Part shown: piece by piece, positions 42,701 through 52,282 of the stretch | How positions within the stretch are numbered: position 1 is the first letter of the stretch | Layout of the letters: each line of letters starts with the position of its first letter | Source of the DNA: Apostichopus japonicus | Taxonomy: Eukaryota > Echinodermata > Holothuroidea > Aspidochirotida > Stichopodidae | Reading direction: 5' to 3' | Assembly: GCF_037975245.1 (NCBI RefSeq) | Contig: NC_092579.1 | Coordinates: 13,500,678 to 13,564,677 of the forward strand | DNA: 64,000 bases | Translations under genes and position numbers: made by a program | The notes under the pieces: model-generated | Seen by the model: only the letters and a program-made list of their open reading frames with translations | Database searches by the model: none | Told to the model about the DNA's origin: nothing

Positions 42701-44295
42701 AAGGACCGTAAGACCTTCACATTTTTGGTTCAAGGGCTATGCCATTATCGATGGGTGGGGTTATAAAATTTGATCTGAAAAAACAAAAAGGTGTTGCGGT
42801 ATCACCAATTGGAGAAGCAAAGCTATGGAGAAAGAGGCTACTGGGGGAGGGGGGGGGGAGAGAGAAGCGAACAGTCATAATCATTGTTTAATGTGATAGA
42901 GATACTTGTGAAGTAGTTCCCAACACAGCTAACAAAAATCATATTTTATTTGGCTATTTGACAAAGGTGTAATAAATAATGTGGGTAAAAAAGTTCCTCT
43001 ATGATGATCTACTCACTCCAGTTTGAGCACTAAAAGGCAAATGACAATAGATAAAGCTCTTCAAAACCATTCTCATCTGACAAGGCATTTGGCAGTTTCA
43101 TTGAGTTGGAGTTTGGCACCCACTTCTCTCCCTCCCCCTTCCCATTGAAATAAATTTTCCCTACAAATGAGATGGGGATCCTTCACCTTAGACCCCACCG
43201 GCTGCAACCTGCTTCGTCCCATGGATCGTGGTAGCCCTGTATACCTTCCACCGGGTAATATGGTTCACGAAATTATGGTCATAAAATTTGTAAGCAATTT
43301 CCATGCCGAATGCATGTCATGGAATTTTTCCAACGTCATACAAATTTTGAAAATGTCATGTGATTTTTGCTTCTTGTTTCAAGTCCTACTACCTTTGAAG
43401 CCAATACCTCACTTGTTCCATTTCTTACCTTTTTTTTCAGATCCAAAGACAACTTAACCTTTGTGATTATCAGTCAACAGTTACAACAAAGCCTAATCCA
43501 AGTTCAGGAAATACAACAGATATCTTGGTAAATTCCGATCCATTAGAAAGTCCTGCAAGGAAATATTTGTTCAATGGAATGTCTTTTAAGTTAGAATCAC
43601 AGAAGCGTGTAAATACTGTGGAGACATCTCTTCAATCACCAGAGATTGTATCGGGTGTTGCTGTCCCTCTATTGGTGGAGAATTTAAATCAAGAGCCGGA
43701 TTTAATTCGTCCTGTGAGATGCCTGGATGGAAGCATCGGCAAACTTGAAACACAGCATGTTGATTTATTGAGCTTTGATGGAAGTCATCAGAATAGGAAC
43801 ATTAATACACCAAACAACTTGGCTGAGGATGATTTAATATTGGACAGCATATGTTCGGGAGCTGTCGGGCATCTCACAGAGTCTAACGTAGAACCGAACG
43901 TGAGGTTAAAGGCGAGCGAGCACTCGAGTAAGAAGGGTGAAATATCGTTAGCACCGATGGACGATCAACTGTCTGGCTTTCTAAAATCTTTTACATCGAA
44001 TGATGGGTCGGTCAGTGACAAAATACCCATGAAGCAGCAAGGTAAAAACACAGTAGCATCAGCTGCACAGCAGGAACCATCAAGACTGTTACCCATGAAC
44101 CAAGGTAGCAGTGTGAATGTTGGGGAGTTACACCCTCAGCTGATGGGTGCCAAGATGAGCTTCCAGAGCACCGTCCCATTGCAACTGAATAACTCCGACG
44201 ATGGACAGTTTGGTTTCATCTCTTCGAGGTCAGAGGCAGCTAGCAAGAACAGTTTTGACTTTGTTCAAGAAGCAATGAAAGTGAATAGGAGGTGA
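30649..44295 (+). CDS. tepsin: Tepsin, AP-4 coat accessory protein (complete, 12 exons)
   Basis: Tepsin (ENTHD2) is an ENTH/VHS-type accessory protein of the AP-4 coat, which sorts cargo such as ATG9A from the trans-Golgi network. Coding segments: 30649-30711, 33490-33562, 33838-33935, 34616-34709, 36630-36697, 37760-37871, 38298-38531, 39336-39453, 40448-40573, 41420-41495, 41871-42005 and 43441-44295. They join to 2052 nt, 683 residues, in one frame. The ENTH domain is at about 1-135 (WPLLLKATSDDEKPIPGY, IMAYVAIHGECSFRN, APDPLHGN), followed by a Ser-rich linker. The second VHS/ENTH-like domain is at about 285-399 (SREEINSFAKR, IIEILVNKM, DVLPSLQ, VRAKASK). The C-terminus has LFNGMSFKL at 442-450, matching the LFxG[M/L]xL motif for the AP-4 beta appendage, and two candidate epsilon-appendage motifs near the end (QFGFIS, about 655-660; SFDFVQ, about 670-675). 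Human tepsin is 525 residues; the extra length here is mostly the C-terminal tail. Exon structure is inferred by hand. Confidence 0.93.
31140..32590 (-). mobile_element. LINE C-terminal copy, interrupted by an hAT element
   Basis: Minus strand, 5' part (32590 to about 32266): VVKYLGVLIDNRLCFNEQAI, then HFLYRQASCLNQRCRRLL, a typical reverse-transcriptase thumb/C-terminal region. After the inserted element, the copy continues from 31736 with QGPRFHVGQEE, KFIRLNHTHKIFNNC, RSRHHNFYVIDSKG, FYFMAIQDWNALPNHIKS and then a 3' UTR with an AATAAA-type end near 31165. It lies antisense in the first tepsin intron. Stops and shifts show it is dead. Confidence 0.85.
31745..32257 (+). mobile_element. hAT-type element with a transposase C-terminal fragment
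   Basis: 513 bp. Tips CATACCTGTCAACC and GGTTGACAGGTC; flanks TATAAGTA (31737-31744) and TGTAAGTA (32258-32265), an 8-bp duplication with one change. The plus strand encodes IPHSNAEQERLFS, then VRKNKTDSRSSLKLDGTLSS and ILAIKSQYPE, a hAT dimerisation (C-terminal) region. The upstream catalytic part is missing. The LINE frame resumes across the site once the insert is removed. Confidence 0.85.
32608..32645. repeat. Perfect 17-bp palindromic hairpin
   Basis: GATTAGTGATTACTAGT, loop ATGA, ACTAGTAATCACTAATC. It lies at the 5' edge of the LINE copy. No relation to the CAGGGAGTTG hairpins. Confidence 0.95.
32818..33179 (-). mobile_element. TTAA-target transposon, family X, copy 1
   Basis: 362 bp between TTAA at 32814-32817 and 33180-33183. 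Tips AGGGTGTGAAGACTCGC and the inverse of AGGCATTGAAG...C. The body (TACAAAATGCAGACAGTA..., TCGAAACTAGGTCAGATTACC on the other strand) is shared with 51139, 53901 and 54896. No coding capacity. Confidence 0.9.
33490..33562 (+). CDS. tepsin: tepsin exon 2
   Basis: Acceptor CACCAACAG, donor GTAAAT. It encodes WPLLLKATSDDEKPIPGYIY and then PEVS, matching the tepsin ENTH segment LPILLKGTSDDDVPCPGY. Confidence 0.95.
33838..33935 (+). CDS. tepsin: tepsin exon 3
   Basis: Acceptor AACCACAG, donor GTAATA. It encodes LTYESSSQQGTAVLSFLLDR and then LDKKSWNVKVK (ENTH helices). Confidence 0.95.
34616..34709 (+). CDS. tepsin: tepsin exon 4
   Basis: Acceptor GTTTATAG, donor GTAAGT. It encodes VLQIMAYVAIHGECSFRNSL and then RRQTKSIQEAT, matching human VLKILLYLCSHGSSFF. 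Confidence 0.96.
34760..35365 (+). repeat. Diverged tandem repeat, ~130-bp period, in a tepsin intron
   Basis: Units share AGTCTGAAAAC, AAGGTCATTTGAGGTCAACA and TTGAGTAGAAGAA at roughly 130-bp steps. The leading part (GATGCCTTGGCTTGTAATCA) is also found at 21150. Confidence 0.8.
35952..36045 (-). mobile_element. Truncated hAT MITE (same family as 52870-53237)
   Basis: CAAGGGCGTAGGAACC, a G-rich stretch, CCAGTGAAAAATATGG and GGAAGTATCATTCCG match the right end of 52870-53237 read in reverse. The rest is missing. Confidence 0.75.
36150..36375 (+). mobile_element. Probable Penelope-like 3' terminal fragment
   Basis: A pyrimidine-rich stretch is followed by the hairpin-GAAACGTC motif (36264-36294) and AGTGGATAAGCAGTTTGCTA, arranged as in the terminal repeats of Penelope-like elements. 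No protein part was seen. Confidence 0.45.
36264..36294 (+). ncRNA. Hammerhead-like motif, one core change
   Basis: TTGAAGA, hairpin GATCC-TGCTA-GGATC, then GAAACGTC. Against CUGANGA-helix II-GAAA only the first C is changed (to T), which should impair cleavage. Confidence 0.45.
36376..36545. repeat. Dispersed repeat shared with a slc39a11 intron
   Basis: Second copy of the repeat described at 7230-7400, in the same orientation. Confidence 0.7.
36630..36697 (+). CDS. tepsin: tepsin exon 5
   Basis: Acceptor TTCCATAG, donor GTGAGT. It encodes YNTAPDPLHGNAPILAVRKA and then AT. The PDPLHGN block is diagnostic for tepsin. Confidence 0.96.
37760..37871 (+). CDS. tepsin: tepsin exon 6
   Basis: Acceptor CTTTTATAG, donor GTAAGC. 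It encodes ELLEILFNESLLQKSPSPNS and then a stretch with KMEGFGSSP, parallel to human LQGFGYS. Confidence 0.92.
38298..38531 (+). CDS. tepsin: tepsin exon 7 (linker)
   Basis: 234 nt. Acceptor GCTCCACAG, donor GTAATT. It encodes a polar, Ser/Asn-rich linker (VTDTVKNNLQQLSNAM ... YQPVQVDTYD). It is placed by phase and position; sequence conservation is weak. Confidence 0.88.
38920..39245. repeat. Two-copy tandem repeat, ~168-bp period
   Basis: AGAGTTGCTTAAA and GGACCCCCAAAAAAA, then CAGTCTCAATGGTTATTTAC and CTTTGTCAGGATTTTG, occur twice, 168 bp apart, in the intron before tepsin exon 8. Confidence 0.9.
39336..39453 (+). CDS. tepsin: tepsin exon 8 (Ser-rich linker)
   Basis: Acceptor CACGGAAG, donor GTTTGA (a weaker donor). 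It encodes KKYVVDERWNGEPVFPESVK and then SSSSEGHSGGSLDLSQ, comparable to the Ser-rich SNSSQNSDLS region of human tepsin. Confidence 0.85.
39454..40447 (+). other. tepsin intron, nothing recognised
   Basis: Open frames on the minus strand (39900-40269) show no family resemblance and no splice logic. Confidence 0.5.
40448..40573 (+). CDS. tepsin: tepsin exon 9 (second domain start)
   Basis: Acceptor TTTTGAAG, donor GTAGGG. It encodes LEAVAMADWSQEEQLVIDIV and then SREEINSFAK. Human SREEAQHFIKAC aligns. Confidence 0.93.
40574..41419 (+). other. tepsin intron, nothing recognised
   Basis: Plain intron sequence, no repeat or coding evidence. Confidence 0.5.
41420..41495 (+). CDS. tepsin: tepsin exon 10
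   Basis: Acceptor ATGCATTAG, donor GTAAGT. It encodes ASTLNSEKIIEILVNKMKDS and then TDAQV, aligning with human LLNCEAVLQLLTCHL. Confidence 0.93.
41871..42005 (+). CDS. tepsin: tepsin exon 11
   Basis: 135 nt. Acceptor CTTCTCAG, donor GTATTA. It encodes GCLCGIEAIVREGLVTGECA and then IIQDVLPSLQ ... VRAKASK, the end of the VHS/ENTH-like domain. Confidence 0.95.
42006..43440 (+). other. tepsin intron with one short repeated segment
   Basis: The segment 42760-42840 (AAATTTGATCTGAA ... GGTATCACCAATTGGAGA) is similar to 44338-44398 in the 3' UTR (CATTTGATCTGAA ... GGCATCACCAATTGGAGA). Otherwise nothing was seen. Confidence 0.55.
43441..44295 (+). CDS. tepsin: tepsin exon 12 (C-terminal tail, stop)
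   Basis: 855 nt to TGA. Acceptor is a long pyrimidine tract then CAG. The unstructured tail carries LFNGMSFKL (beta appendage motif), LLSFDG, QFGFIS and SFDFVQ. The tail is longer than in vertebrates and otherwise poorly conserved. Confidence 0.92.
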   Translation: MQRQLNLCDYQSTVTTKPNPSSGNTTDILVNSDPLESPARKYLFNGMSFKLESQKRVNTVETSLQSPEIVSGVAVPLLVENLNQEPDLIRPVRCLDGSIGKLETQHVDLLSFDGSHQNRNINTPNNLAEDDLILDSICSGAVGHLTESNVEPNVRLKASEHSSKKGEISLAPMDDQLSGFLKSFTSNDGSVSDKIPMKQQGKNTVASAAQQEPSRLLPMNQGSSVNVGELHPQLMGAKMSFQSTVPLQLNNSDDGQFGFISSRSEAASKNSFDFVQEAMKVNRR

Positions 44296-44351
44296 CAGGA
44301 TTTGAATGAGAAATACGGTTATCAAGGAGTGGGGTCATGACATTTGATCTG

Positions 44352-44357
44352 AATAAA
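44352..44357 (+). terminator. tepsin: Candidate polyadenylation signal of tepsin
   Basis: AATAAA 57 bp after the stop codon. Another AATAAA lies near 44618. Which is used is unknown. Confidence 0.4.
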
Positions 44358-46621
44358 AGAGGAAAAAGCTGTTGTGGCATCACCAATTGGAGACCATTTG
44401 AAGAATAACACCATCGAGCCACATATGCTTGAATTTTTGATGGTCATCTTGTAATATTTGTCACAATGTTTTTTTTTCCTTGTACAGGAGATTTCCTTTT
44501 CTGTATATATCGCCATGAAGTAAATTAGAGGAAATGAGTCATTGCTAATATACATTCCATGTCAGAAATGCCCCCTCCCATCCCCCCCCCCCCCACCCAA
44601 AGACGACTGGACAACCAAATAAACAGGACAATCGCAGCCTTGCTTCAAATATCAGAATTAATAAATTCAAAACTTACTTAGTAATCAAGGCATTTGATGA
44701 CACTTCTTAATTATTATTTTACTTACTATTATTTTTGTGTTTGTCTATATTTTGGTTCTTCTTTTCTTGGGAATTGAATGCTATACAGCATGGATGGGTG
44801 TGCATTATTAATCGTTTCTTAAGCCTGCTGAATATTTTCCACCACAATATGGGGAATAAACCCTAAGCTAGAATTTGCCTCTCTGCACTGGTCCACAGGC
44901 AACTATTCCAAAGATATTTTTTATAGGAAGTACATAGAGTTATCAAACACTTTAGACAGGTTAGGATGTGTACTGATCATGTGTAGCTTTGTTACTGGAA
45001 TGTGCTGATATAAATTCCGCTTTCATTTTTGTCATCGGTTAATGTCATAAGTGACAAAGGGCTGTAGAACACTTAACATACATAAATGGAAATTGAATAG
45101 TCTTGTCCAAGCTTGAGTTAGATAAATTAGCCATTAACCACAAATGTCACAAATGCAACTAGTGTTCAAAACATGGTTCCCACACTTACCAGTAATTTAA
45201 ATTCCACTCTTGAAATTTGAAGACCAAAACAGGTTTCATGGTTTTCTATGAAACCTACACACTAAGTGAAATTAATTATTGTAGGTTCAAACAGTCATTA
45301 CTCTCGCAAAGTATATGCTAACACCGTAACATCTCTCATTACATTGCAACCTTAATGTCAAATCTCATGTCACAGGAGAGTATACATCCAAACTTAAACG
45401 TTCTGGATAAGTGTCTTTTTGCCAAAAAAGGCGGCTTTGAAGATATCATGAAAATATGTGTTCTGTTTCCTCACTTTTTCAGAATATTCTTCAAAATTAA
45501 AGGACTTTGAAGACCAAGAAAAGAGGTTTTCACTTTTCCCTCCTTTTCCATCCCATGTGGGAACCATTATAACAGTGTTTTTGAAGACAATGCTTTTCGT
45601 AACTACTGTAGGCATGTCTTAATATCACGACACTGACAACAACAAAAACTGACACACTTTTTAATTATATTCCTCTGTATTTATTATTTTGCACACAAAA
45701 TCCACTGTGTGAATCTAAAACTCAACTATACAAAGTCGATTTGGTTGAATGTCTGACAATAACTTCTATAATGTTGCCCATTGAAAAAATGCCATATCAA
45801 GTATGCACATGTAAGTTAAACATTGCAATATAATATAATATTCCTTGTTATTGGAAAATGCTTCTGGTAAACGCAGCCGTCACCGACGATAAAGTAAACT
45901 TTAACGCGAGGGACGGTACTTCAGTGGATCATCTTAGAAGAACCTCCTCTGACACAGATTAGAATAAGAATAGAATTATGCAGGGATCAGAAAGTACGGG
46001 CAAACATTCAAAGAGATCTTCATCAGTTGAACAGAAAACTCATCATCACCAGTGGTACTTAGATAATCTGTGACTCTCTGTAGGTGAAATGGATAAAAAG
46101 AAAATGAAAAGCAAGCATTGTGATATGTAAGTGACTTGGACGTGCATGAAGCTTTTTTGTTTCTCCTCAATTCAATTTGCTAAAAATTTGAATATGAGAA
46201 TAATATTGTCACATTGTTTATATGGAATATGCAGAATTTCTTAAGAAAATCAGCAAGTCCAGGTCAGTGGCGTGGACATACAATCAATTAAGCATTGAAC
46301 TTGTACAACTCTCTAAATATATCTACTATGCTTTCCAGATGTTTGATCTGTAATGACCATCAATATTTCCTGTAATCTTTTTGTCTCACTCCTTCACACT
46401 GCAAATGTTTAATACATTTAGTACTGTCACATAAGAGTATTTTTCTCTGTAATGTTGGTCGCACCACAAGGACAGTATGGATATCTGACACTTGACACTT
46501 GTTTCTTTTTGATGAAATGTCAAATTAATAAAAATAAACTAAGATGCAGGTGTTTTTCTTCAAATAAATCAATGCTAGTTCTGCAGAGGTGAATTGGTTG
46601 ACCCCTGAAGTCATCCCAACG
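44358..46621. other. Convergent 3' region between tepsin and atp5mf
   Basis: No gene recognised. The minus-strand hexamer AATAAA (TTTATT on plus) near 45680 could end atp5mf. A 12-bp C run is at 44584. The frame 45394-45615 (minus) resembles nothing known. Confidence 0.45.
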
Positions 46622-46779
46622 TTACTTAATTTTACCGACTAGCACCTCCTGAGTGTACTTACTTTCTCCTTTGTAGCGCCAAATGTAGCTCACAAGAATA
46701 AAGACAGCGATGAACTGACCAACTGGGGCAACACCAGGTTTCACAACATTTACGTACTTGGCATGGTATCTATTCCTCC
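46622..46779 (-). CDS. atp5mf: atp5mf exon 3
   Basis: Acceptor CCCCATTGCAG. It encodes RNRYHAKYVNVVKPGVAPVG and then the transmembrane helix and the tail, ending TAA. Confidence 0.95.
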
Positions 46780-49289
46780 CTGCAATGGGGTAGTGGAAAA
46801 AGGTGATTACATAACACCACCATTCCCTTTTCCTCCACATTGAGAAGAAATTAATCACAGCTTCAGATTGCGTTTCATTAATCAATTACTCAACTCTCCT
46901 AAACACTGGTGTAGTTTACAAAAACACATTGATATGTTTTAACTCACATACAATGACAGTGGTACAGTAGGTTATGCAAACTTTCTTGCAAATCTTTTCA
47001 AGTGACAAGTACAGTACCTATTCTTATGTGACACTAAAGAAGTTTTGTTTTATTGTCTCAAAGCTGTAGTTCTATTCTACCAACCGATGCATCTATCCTA
47101 CAGTATATACATTGGTAATTTTGTTTGAAAGACCTGGTTTATTAAGGGACAACCAGGAGAATATAATCCTTACAACTTTGCCCTGACGTCTGCTCGAATA
47201 TTCATGCAAGAAACTATGTATGCTTTTTTTATAGATTAGTATTTACTGTATATGGCAAGTGCAAACAAGAAATTAAACCTTACAAACACCACAAAACTGC
47301 TTCCAAAGGTAATATCACTTTTATCAACTTATACCACTAGTCCTTCCATTTTCACACAAGCATTTAATAATCAATAAGCTATAACACTGTATCTTGATAT
47401 GCTAATTCTTCTCAATATCTCGTCATTGATAAATGTTAATTGTCTGTAGCAGAATGTCACTTGGAGAAAATGTATAAAACACATTCCCCAAGAAACTAAT
47501 GCATTTTAATCTGGCACTCCTGCTTGACTCATGAAAACTATGGAATTGAAAAGTTAACTAAGCTCAAAAGGAGTGCAATACATTAACACACTATATTGGT
47601 CAGGCAAAATTTGGCATCACCAGAGGAAGTTTGTGACATGAGCTTGTCTAACGGTAGACATACTTCACATTCAACATACCATCAAGGAATTTAGAACCTT
47701 CTTGCAAAACATTGGTACATTTTTTTTTTTTTAATGTTACCATTTTGGCCTTTTGTGAATCAGTAATTAAAATAATTGTTAAATGACAAAATACAATGCT
47801 CTTACTCAACTTTCTGCTAACTTTTGTGCGATACACAAATTTGTATATGTCCTTGGATCAGGGGATAGGAAATACTAGTTTGATATAATAGCATGTGACT
47901 GAGAAGCACATCCAAGTAAATGTTAAATTTGCAATTGCTATTACATAACCAGCCTGTTACCTCTTTGCATAGCTTTGAATATAGACCCAGGTGAGAAATT
48001 ACATGAAGCCAACCACTTGGGTAGCTGTCCTAACTTCACATCCCTCAATTGTAGCTCTGCCACTGTAAGGGAAAAAAATCAGAAAAAAGGAAGTAAGTTG
48101 AATCTCCTGATTCAAGCAATTGATATCATACCATCATGCTTACTCAGTGTTCGGTAGTCTACCACAGCAGCTTATTCTGTGGTTCCCAAGTTATTTGCAT
48201 GTGTGATGTAAATGCATTGCCAGATTTACTTTATGATGTTTAATCTGTCGCGTATGCATGTTCAGAAACCTGAATGACTGGTTGCTTATGTTGTTAGTGT
48301 TACAAGTTCATATCATTTTTTCCTTTATAATTTGGAAGACCACTTCAGATTGGAAAACTATAAATTTCTCCTGAATGAAACCTCACCTTACTTCAGAAGT
48401 ATGACTTGAGCCCATCCGCTAATATTTTACTTGTTTCATTGCTTCTACATCGCAGCCTACCACCATTAGACTGGGCTATGATATATTCCATACACGTGAC
48501 TTAGCCAAATATATGACTTTGTAAGGCCCAGACTAGATCTTATACAGAATCAAAAAGGATTTTTTCATCATTCATGCAAATTTTAAATATCTGCTCAATT
48601 TGACCTCCACTGGGTAGCCTAACCTTTGACAAAAAGTGTGGTTCATGCAATATGTGAAGCTTGCTTTTAAGTTTTATTTCTGACGAATAGCCTTGCCATG
48701 TTTATGAATAGGCCCAAGTCTTAACGTTTGGGAGGACAAATTAAGTTAACTTAGGAAGTTGGAAACTTACTTAGGGCTAAGCTTTAGCCTACAGCATGGT
48801 ACCTGGGCCCAGGTGAAGGCCCGGCTAGACTAGTATAATATTAATTACAGTATCTCTCATTTCTCAATGATATCCCATAATGGCAGGTCTGAGCTGTTCT
48901 CACATCTCACCTGATTCTTTTTCTTAATGAATTGTGGTGGATTGTCCTCAATTATTAAATAAAACGTGTTAAACAACAACATAGGCTAGGCCTAATTGAA
49001 CTTGAAGCGAGTTACCTACGTTACTAAAGACTCAGCCTAAGCTATTACATGACACATAAATGACATGTTAGGCTACACATTCTTGGTAATTAACATGCGA
49101 GTGACAATTTAAAATGAATATACCATTAGCCTTAATAACCCTAGGCAACAACATTACAGCTAACAATTTCCACTAAACTATGGATACTTCAATAGTACAT
49201 CACCCCGCAGTGTTTAAATTTAAGCGGTAAATGTATAATTCCTTGACTTTCACACCAAACATTATCAACCCACCTGACTTGCCTGCCAT
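46622..49289 (-). CDS. atp5mf: ATP synthase subunit f, mitochondrial (complete, three exons)
   Basis: Small inner-membrane subunit of the F1Fo ATP synthase, located in the membrane domain that supports complex dimerisation. Coding segments on the minus strand: 49289-49274, 48062-47961 and 46779-46622. They join to 276 nt, 91 residues plus TAA, in one frame. The protein begins MAGKSVAELQLRDVKLGQLP, then KWLASCNFSPGSIFKAMQRG, then RNRYHAKYVNVVKPGVAP, a membrane helix (GQFIAVFILVSYIW) and a basic tail (RYKGESKYTQEVLVGKIK). Vertebrate subunit f aligns throughout (VKLGELPSWI, DFSPSGIFGAFQRG, YYNKYINVKKG, VLFSYSFSYK). Length is normal for the family. It is convergent with tepsin. Confidence 0.95.
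47961..48062 (-). CDS. atp5mf: atp5mf exon 2
   Basis: Acceptor CCCTTACAG, donor GTAACA. It encodes VAELQLRDVKLGQLPKWLAS and then CNFSPGSIFKAMQR. Confidence 0.95.
49274..49289 (-). CDS. atp5mf: atp5mf exon 1
   Basis: ATG GCA GGC AAG TCA G, donor GTGGGT. The start context is TTCACAATGG. This donor gives the only phase that joins exon 2 in frame. Confidence 0.8.
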
Positions 49290-50728
49290 TGTGAAAAACT
49301 GTGGAACTAGTCGCGTACGGTATACATGGAGTTAGTTATCTGTATACTTTGTACATTGTGGTGTGTGCATACTATCAGATGTACGTTTATGTGTCCATGC
49401 TATTTTATTCTACTCGAGCGCCAACAAACAATTTGTAACTTGCGGCATTCGTACACTATACACTCCTTTGCAATATTTACATGTCGGTACAAAAAATGTA
49501 CAGGTGTCAGATAGTCTCAATTTACCCCAAAGATTCAATAGCTGATAATCGGGAGTTTTTATCGTATATTTAATTGAGGAATTTCTGCATTTCTTGCAAA
49601 TTTTACGCAATGGTTTAATGTTTACTTTGCAATTCTGTGAAGGGTCTCAGGGCAGTAACCAGGTCGGGCACATAGCCCAGTTCCGATTACTATCCCAACT
49701 ATACAAAAGGGACCTTCACCCACTAGATAACATAATACAGCGGAAGGTCCTTGTCATATGCGGTTGTAACCCTCCTTCCCTCCCCTCCCCCTCCTCCTCC
49801 ACCTCCCCGGAAGAAAAACTTGATATGCCATTAGTTTGCAAACATGCCAATTTTGAGGGGAAAATAAAGTTAATAATTAGGTGTTTGCTCTTTACAATTG
49901 AGGAAAGTGATAATTTATTGGCTAGGAAGTATGTAAATATATGTCGATGTACCAAGACATTCCTTTCAATGGAAGTTGCCTTTATCTCTAAAAGATGACT
50001 TTAGGTCGCCTAATCGTGATCACGACAGACCCCCCTCCAGTAAGTGCAGGAATATTGATTATACAGCTGTATATACTTTCAAGATGTTCACCTTTGTCCA
50101 TGACATTGTCTTATAAATTCTAATAATTTCAGACCGGGGAGGGGAGGGCTGTACACCCTTACACAAAACATTGCAAAACAGTTACGTTATTAGCATAATC
50201 TCGCATTGATACTTAGCTATAGCCATAAGTAGTCGTTCATTGTACTGTATATCCATATGTGTAATGTTTTATCAGTTTTCATTGCTAAGTGACCGAATGA
50301 AATGTAACCTTTGCCACTTTCACCCATTTTTTTTCTCACCAAAGGTGAAGATTTTGAAATTGAAACACTGTTAAATGCGATTTCCTGGCATCTGGCAATC
50401 ACGATAAGTACACAAAAAAAAATTTTTTATATTTTATGAAATCGCGTTTTATTATGCAGTGTGACCACTCTGCAATTTCGAAATAGGCTAGCCATTAATA
50501 ATGATCATGCATCCGTCAAAGTGGGCAACATCAGGAAAATCCGAGTGTATGCATATGACAATGCTTTAAAAATTAAACGTTCAAGTTAACTTGGATGATA
50601 TAATGCCCCTCCCCCCCCTTTTAGTTATAAACACAAGGGAAGGATCTTCGCTCGGTGATGATCCGGATCGAATGATGATTAAAAACTAATATGTTGTTCA
50701 CGTGTAGCCTACGCACATCTCTTCATTC
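49290..50728. other. Upstream of atp5mf, no feature recognised
   Basis: No TATA box or CpG-rich promoter was evident next to the atp5mf start. The 134-codon frame at 49594-49998 is rejected as chance. A pyrimidine stretch lies near 49775-49805. Confidence 0.45.
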
Positions 50729-50736
50729 GATTAAAG

Positions 50737-51132
50737 CAGGGTTGTCCAACCTACGGCCCGCGGGCCACAGTCCGGCCCGCCGCATAGTTGCGTCCGGCCC
50801 GCCAGAGATGCTCTACGGTGCGAAATGTTGGTGAGCAGATTTATTGATAACAATTTGAAGCTATATAATCAATCATTCGAACCTTCTAAGTCCAAAAAAC
50901 TGCATACAGGTCAGTTTGTGTGACACTCTCTCAGCGGAGGGGGGGGGGCTGAACTTTATTCATGTTTTATCAGGAAGGAAAATAAATCAGTGCGCTCCGC
51001 GCGCAGTGCTCATATCTTGTTGCCTTGGGCTTCGGGCAAAAATCGAAAAATCGAGCGTAGGGTTCATGCGGCCCCCTCCTTCATCATAATCATTCCATGC
51101 GGCCCTCCTCTGCAAAAGGTTGGACAACCCTG
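50737..51132. mobile_element. hAT-type MITE (CAGGGTTGTCCAACCT tips)
   Basis: 396 bp with perfect 16-bp inverted tips CAGGGTTGTCCAACCT and AGGTTGGACAACCCTG, and GATTAAAG duplicated at 50729-50736 and 51133-51140. The tip is followed by GGCCCGCGGGCC, the form widespread in animal Charlie-like hAT elements. It was inserted at the TTAA edge of the family X element that follows. Confidence 0.95.
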
Positions 51133-51138
51133 GATTAA

Positions 51139-51502
51139 AGGCATTGAAGACTCGCCCCAAACCGCGTGCGGACATCTGAAAAAGTTAACTTTCTGTTGCT
51201 CGTAAGTGACGTTTTGTTCGTGTCGCTACAAAATGCAGACAGTATTAAAACGTGATATCTTAATTGTTATCTTTAGCTGGACCTGAGATGTCCATCGCTG
51301 TATCGTTTGTATACTGTGTTGTGGGTATTGACCGTAGCTGTATGTACTGACTATTCACTAGTGTCTAATTACCAACGGTAGCAAGCTGTGCGTGTATTTT
51401 CTGGGATCGATGGTAGTGTTTAACACTTCTGTTACACCTCATTCGAAACTAGGTCAAATTACCGGCATTAGACGTTTCTTTTTGCGCGAGTCTTCACACC
51501 CT
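51139..51502 (+). mobile_element. TTAA-target transposon, family X, copy 2
   Basis: 364 bp between TTAA at 51135-51138 and 51503-51506. It begins AGGCATTGAAGACTCGCC and ends GCGCGAGTCTTCACACCCT. Same body as 32818-33179. Confidence 0.9.
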
Positions 51503-51506
51503 TTAA

Positions 51507-52249
51507 CCAGAATAGGCTCTTTCGATTGAACCTGCAGTTCTTAATTCTACGAACTAATTTTTGTAATTTGTACGATCGGCGATCGCGTCGTGCAACGAAG
51601 CAATGTGATAGACTTAATTGTACTACAAGGAATACAGGAACCATTGGGCGACACAGTTCGGAACATGGCTGTCAACAGTAATTTTCATGTAGCGTTTACG
51701 CTAACGGAGTATTTCGATCTTAATTGAATAATTAACCAATCATAATTTAGAATTCATTGTTCGACGAAGATCCCTCAGTACAGTGTTTTAATGGCCAATA
51801 GTCGAAGTTATATAGAACAGCGTCATAGAAGCCAGACTACATTTTACCTTTTTTTTTGGCGATCGCCCCTCTGCGCCCCCACTGGACCCACGCCTGCTAC
51901 TGTACCATTTACTGTCTAGTACTTTTTCGGTGGTTGTTTCGGTGGTAGGGGGGGGGCGGGTGGTTCTCCAAAATCCAGATGGGCATCAACCTCAGCGACA
52001 CCATGGGCCCCACCTCTCTTTCCTTTATAAAGTTCTGGATCCGCCCCTAAAATCAGCCATAAATGCTCTTTGACTTCGATACAGAGCATACATATTTAAC
52101 ACCACATGTCCTAAAAGAAATTGCAATGTATGGATTTAAACATGTAATTAAGTTGGATCGAGGCCAAAGAAAGGTCGTTCTTCTAAATATTCAATACTAT
52201 TGCTTATATTATGCTGCCGGTGTGTAATTAGCTATAGAATAAGTACAAC
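51507..52249. other. Unresolved transposon-derived sequence
   Basis: Contains G-rich and C-rich hAT-tip-like ends (CCCACTGGACCCACGCCTG near 51880; CTGGATCCGCCCCTAAAAT near 52032) without matching partners or duplications. Confidence 0.4.
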
Positions 52250-52277
52250 CAGGGAGTTGTTATGGAACGACTCCCTG
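52250..52277. repeat. 28-bp hairpin, CAGGGAGTTG family, copy 3
   Basis: CAGGGAGTTGTT, loop ATGG, AACGACTCCCTG: 12-bp stem with one mismatch. Flanks (GTACAAC, GTACAC) are similar, suggesting a short insertion with a target duplication. Confidence 0.8.
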
Positions 52278-52282
52278 GTACA

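Noticed and set aside
49594..49998. 134-codon plus-strand frame upstream of atp5mf
   Set aside because: No recognisable domain, a low-complexity Ser/Pro patch, and no splice or start support.
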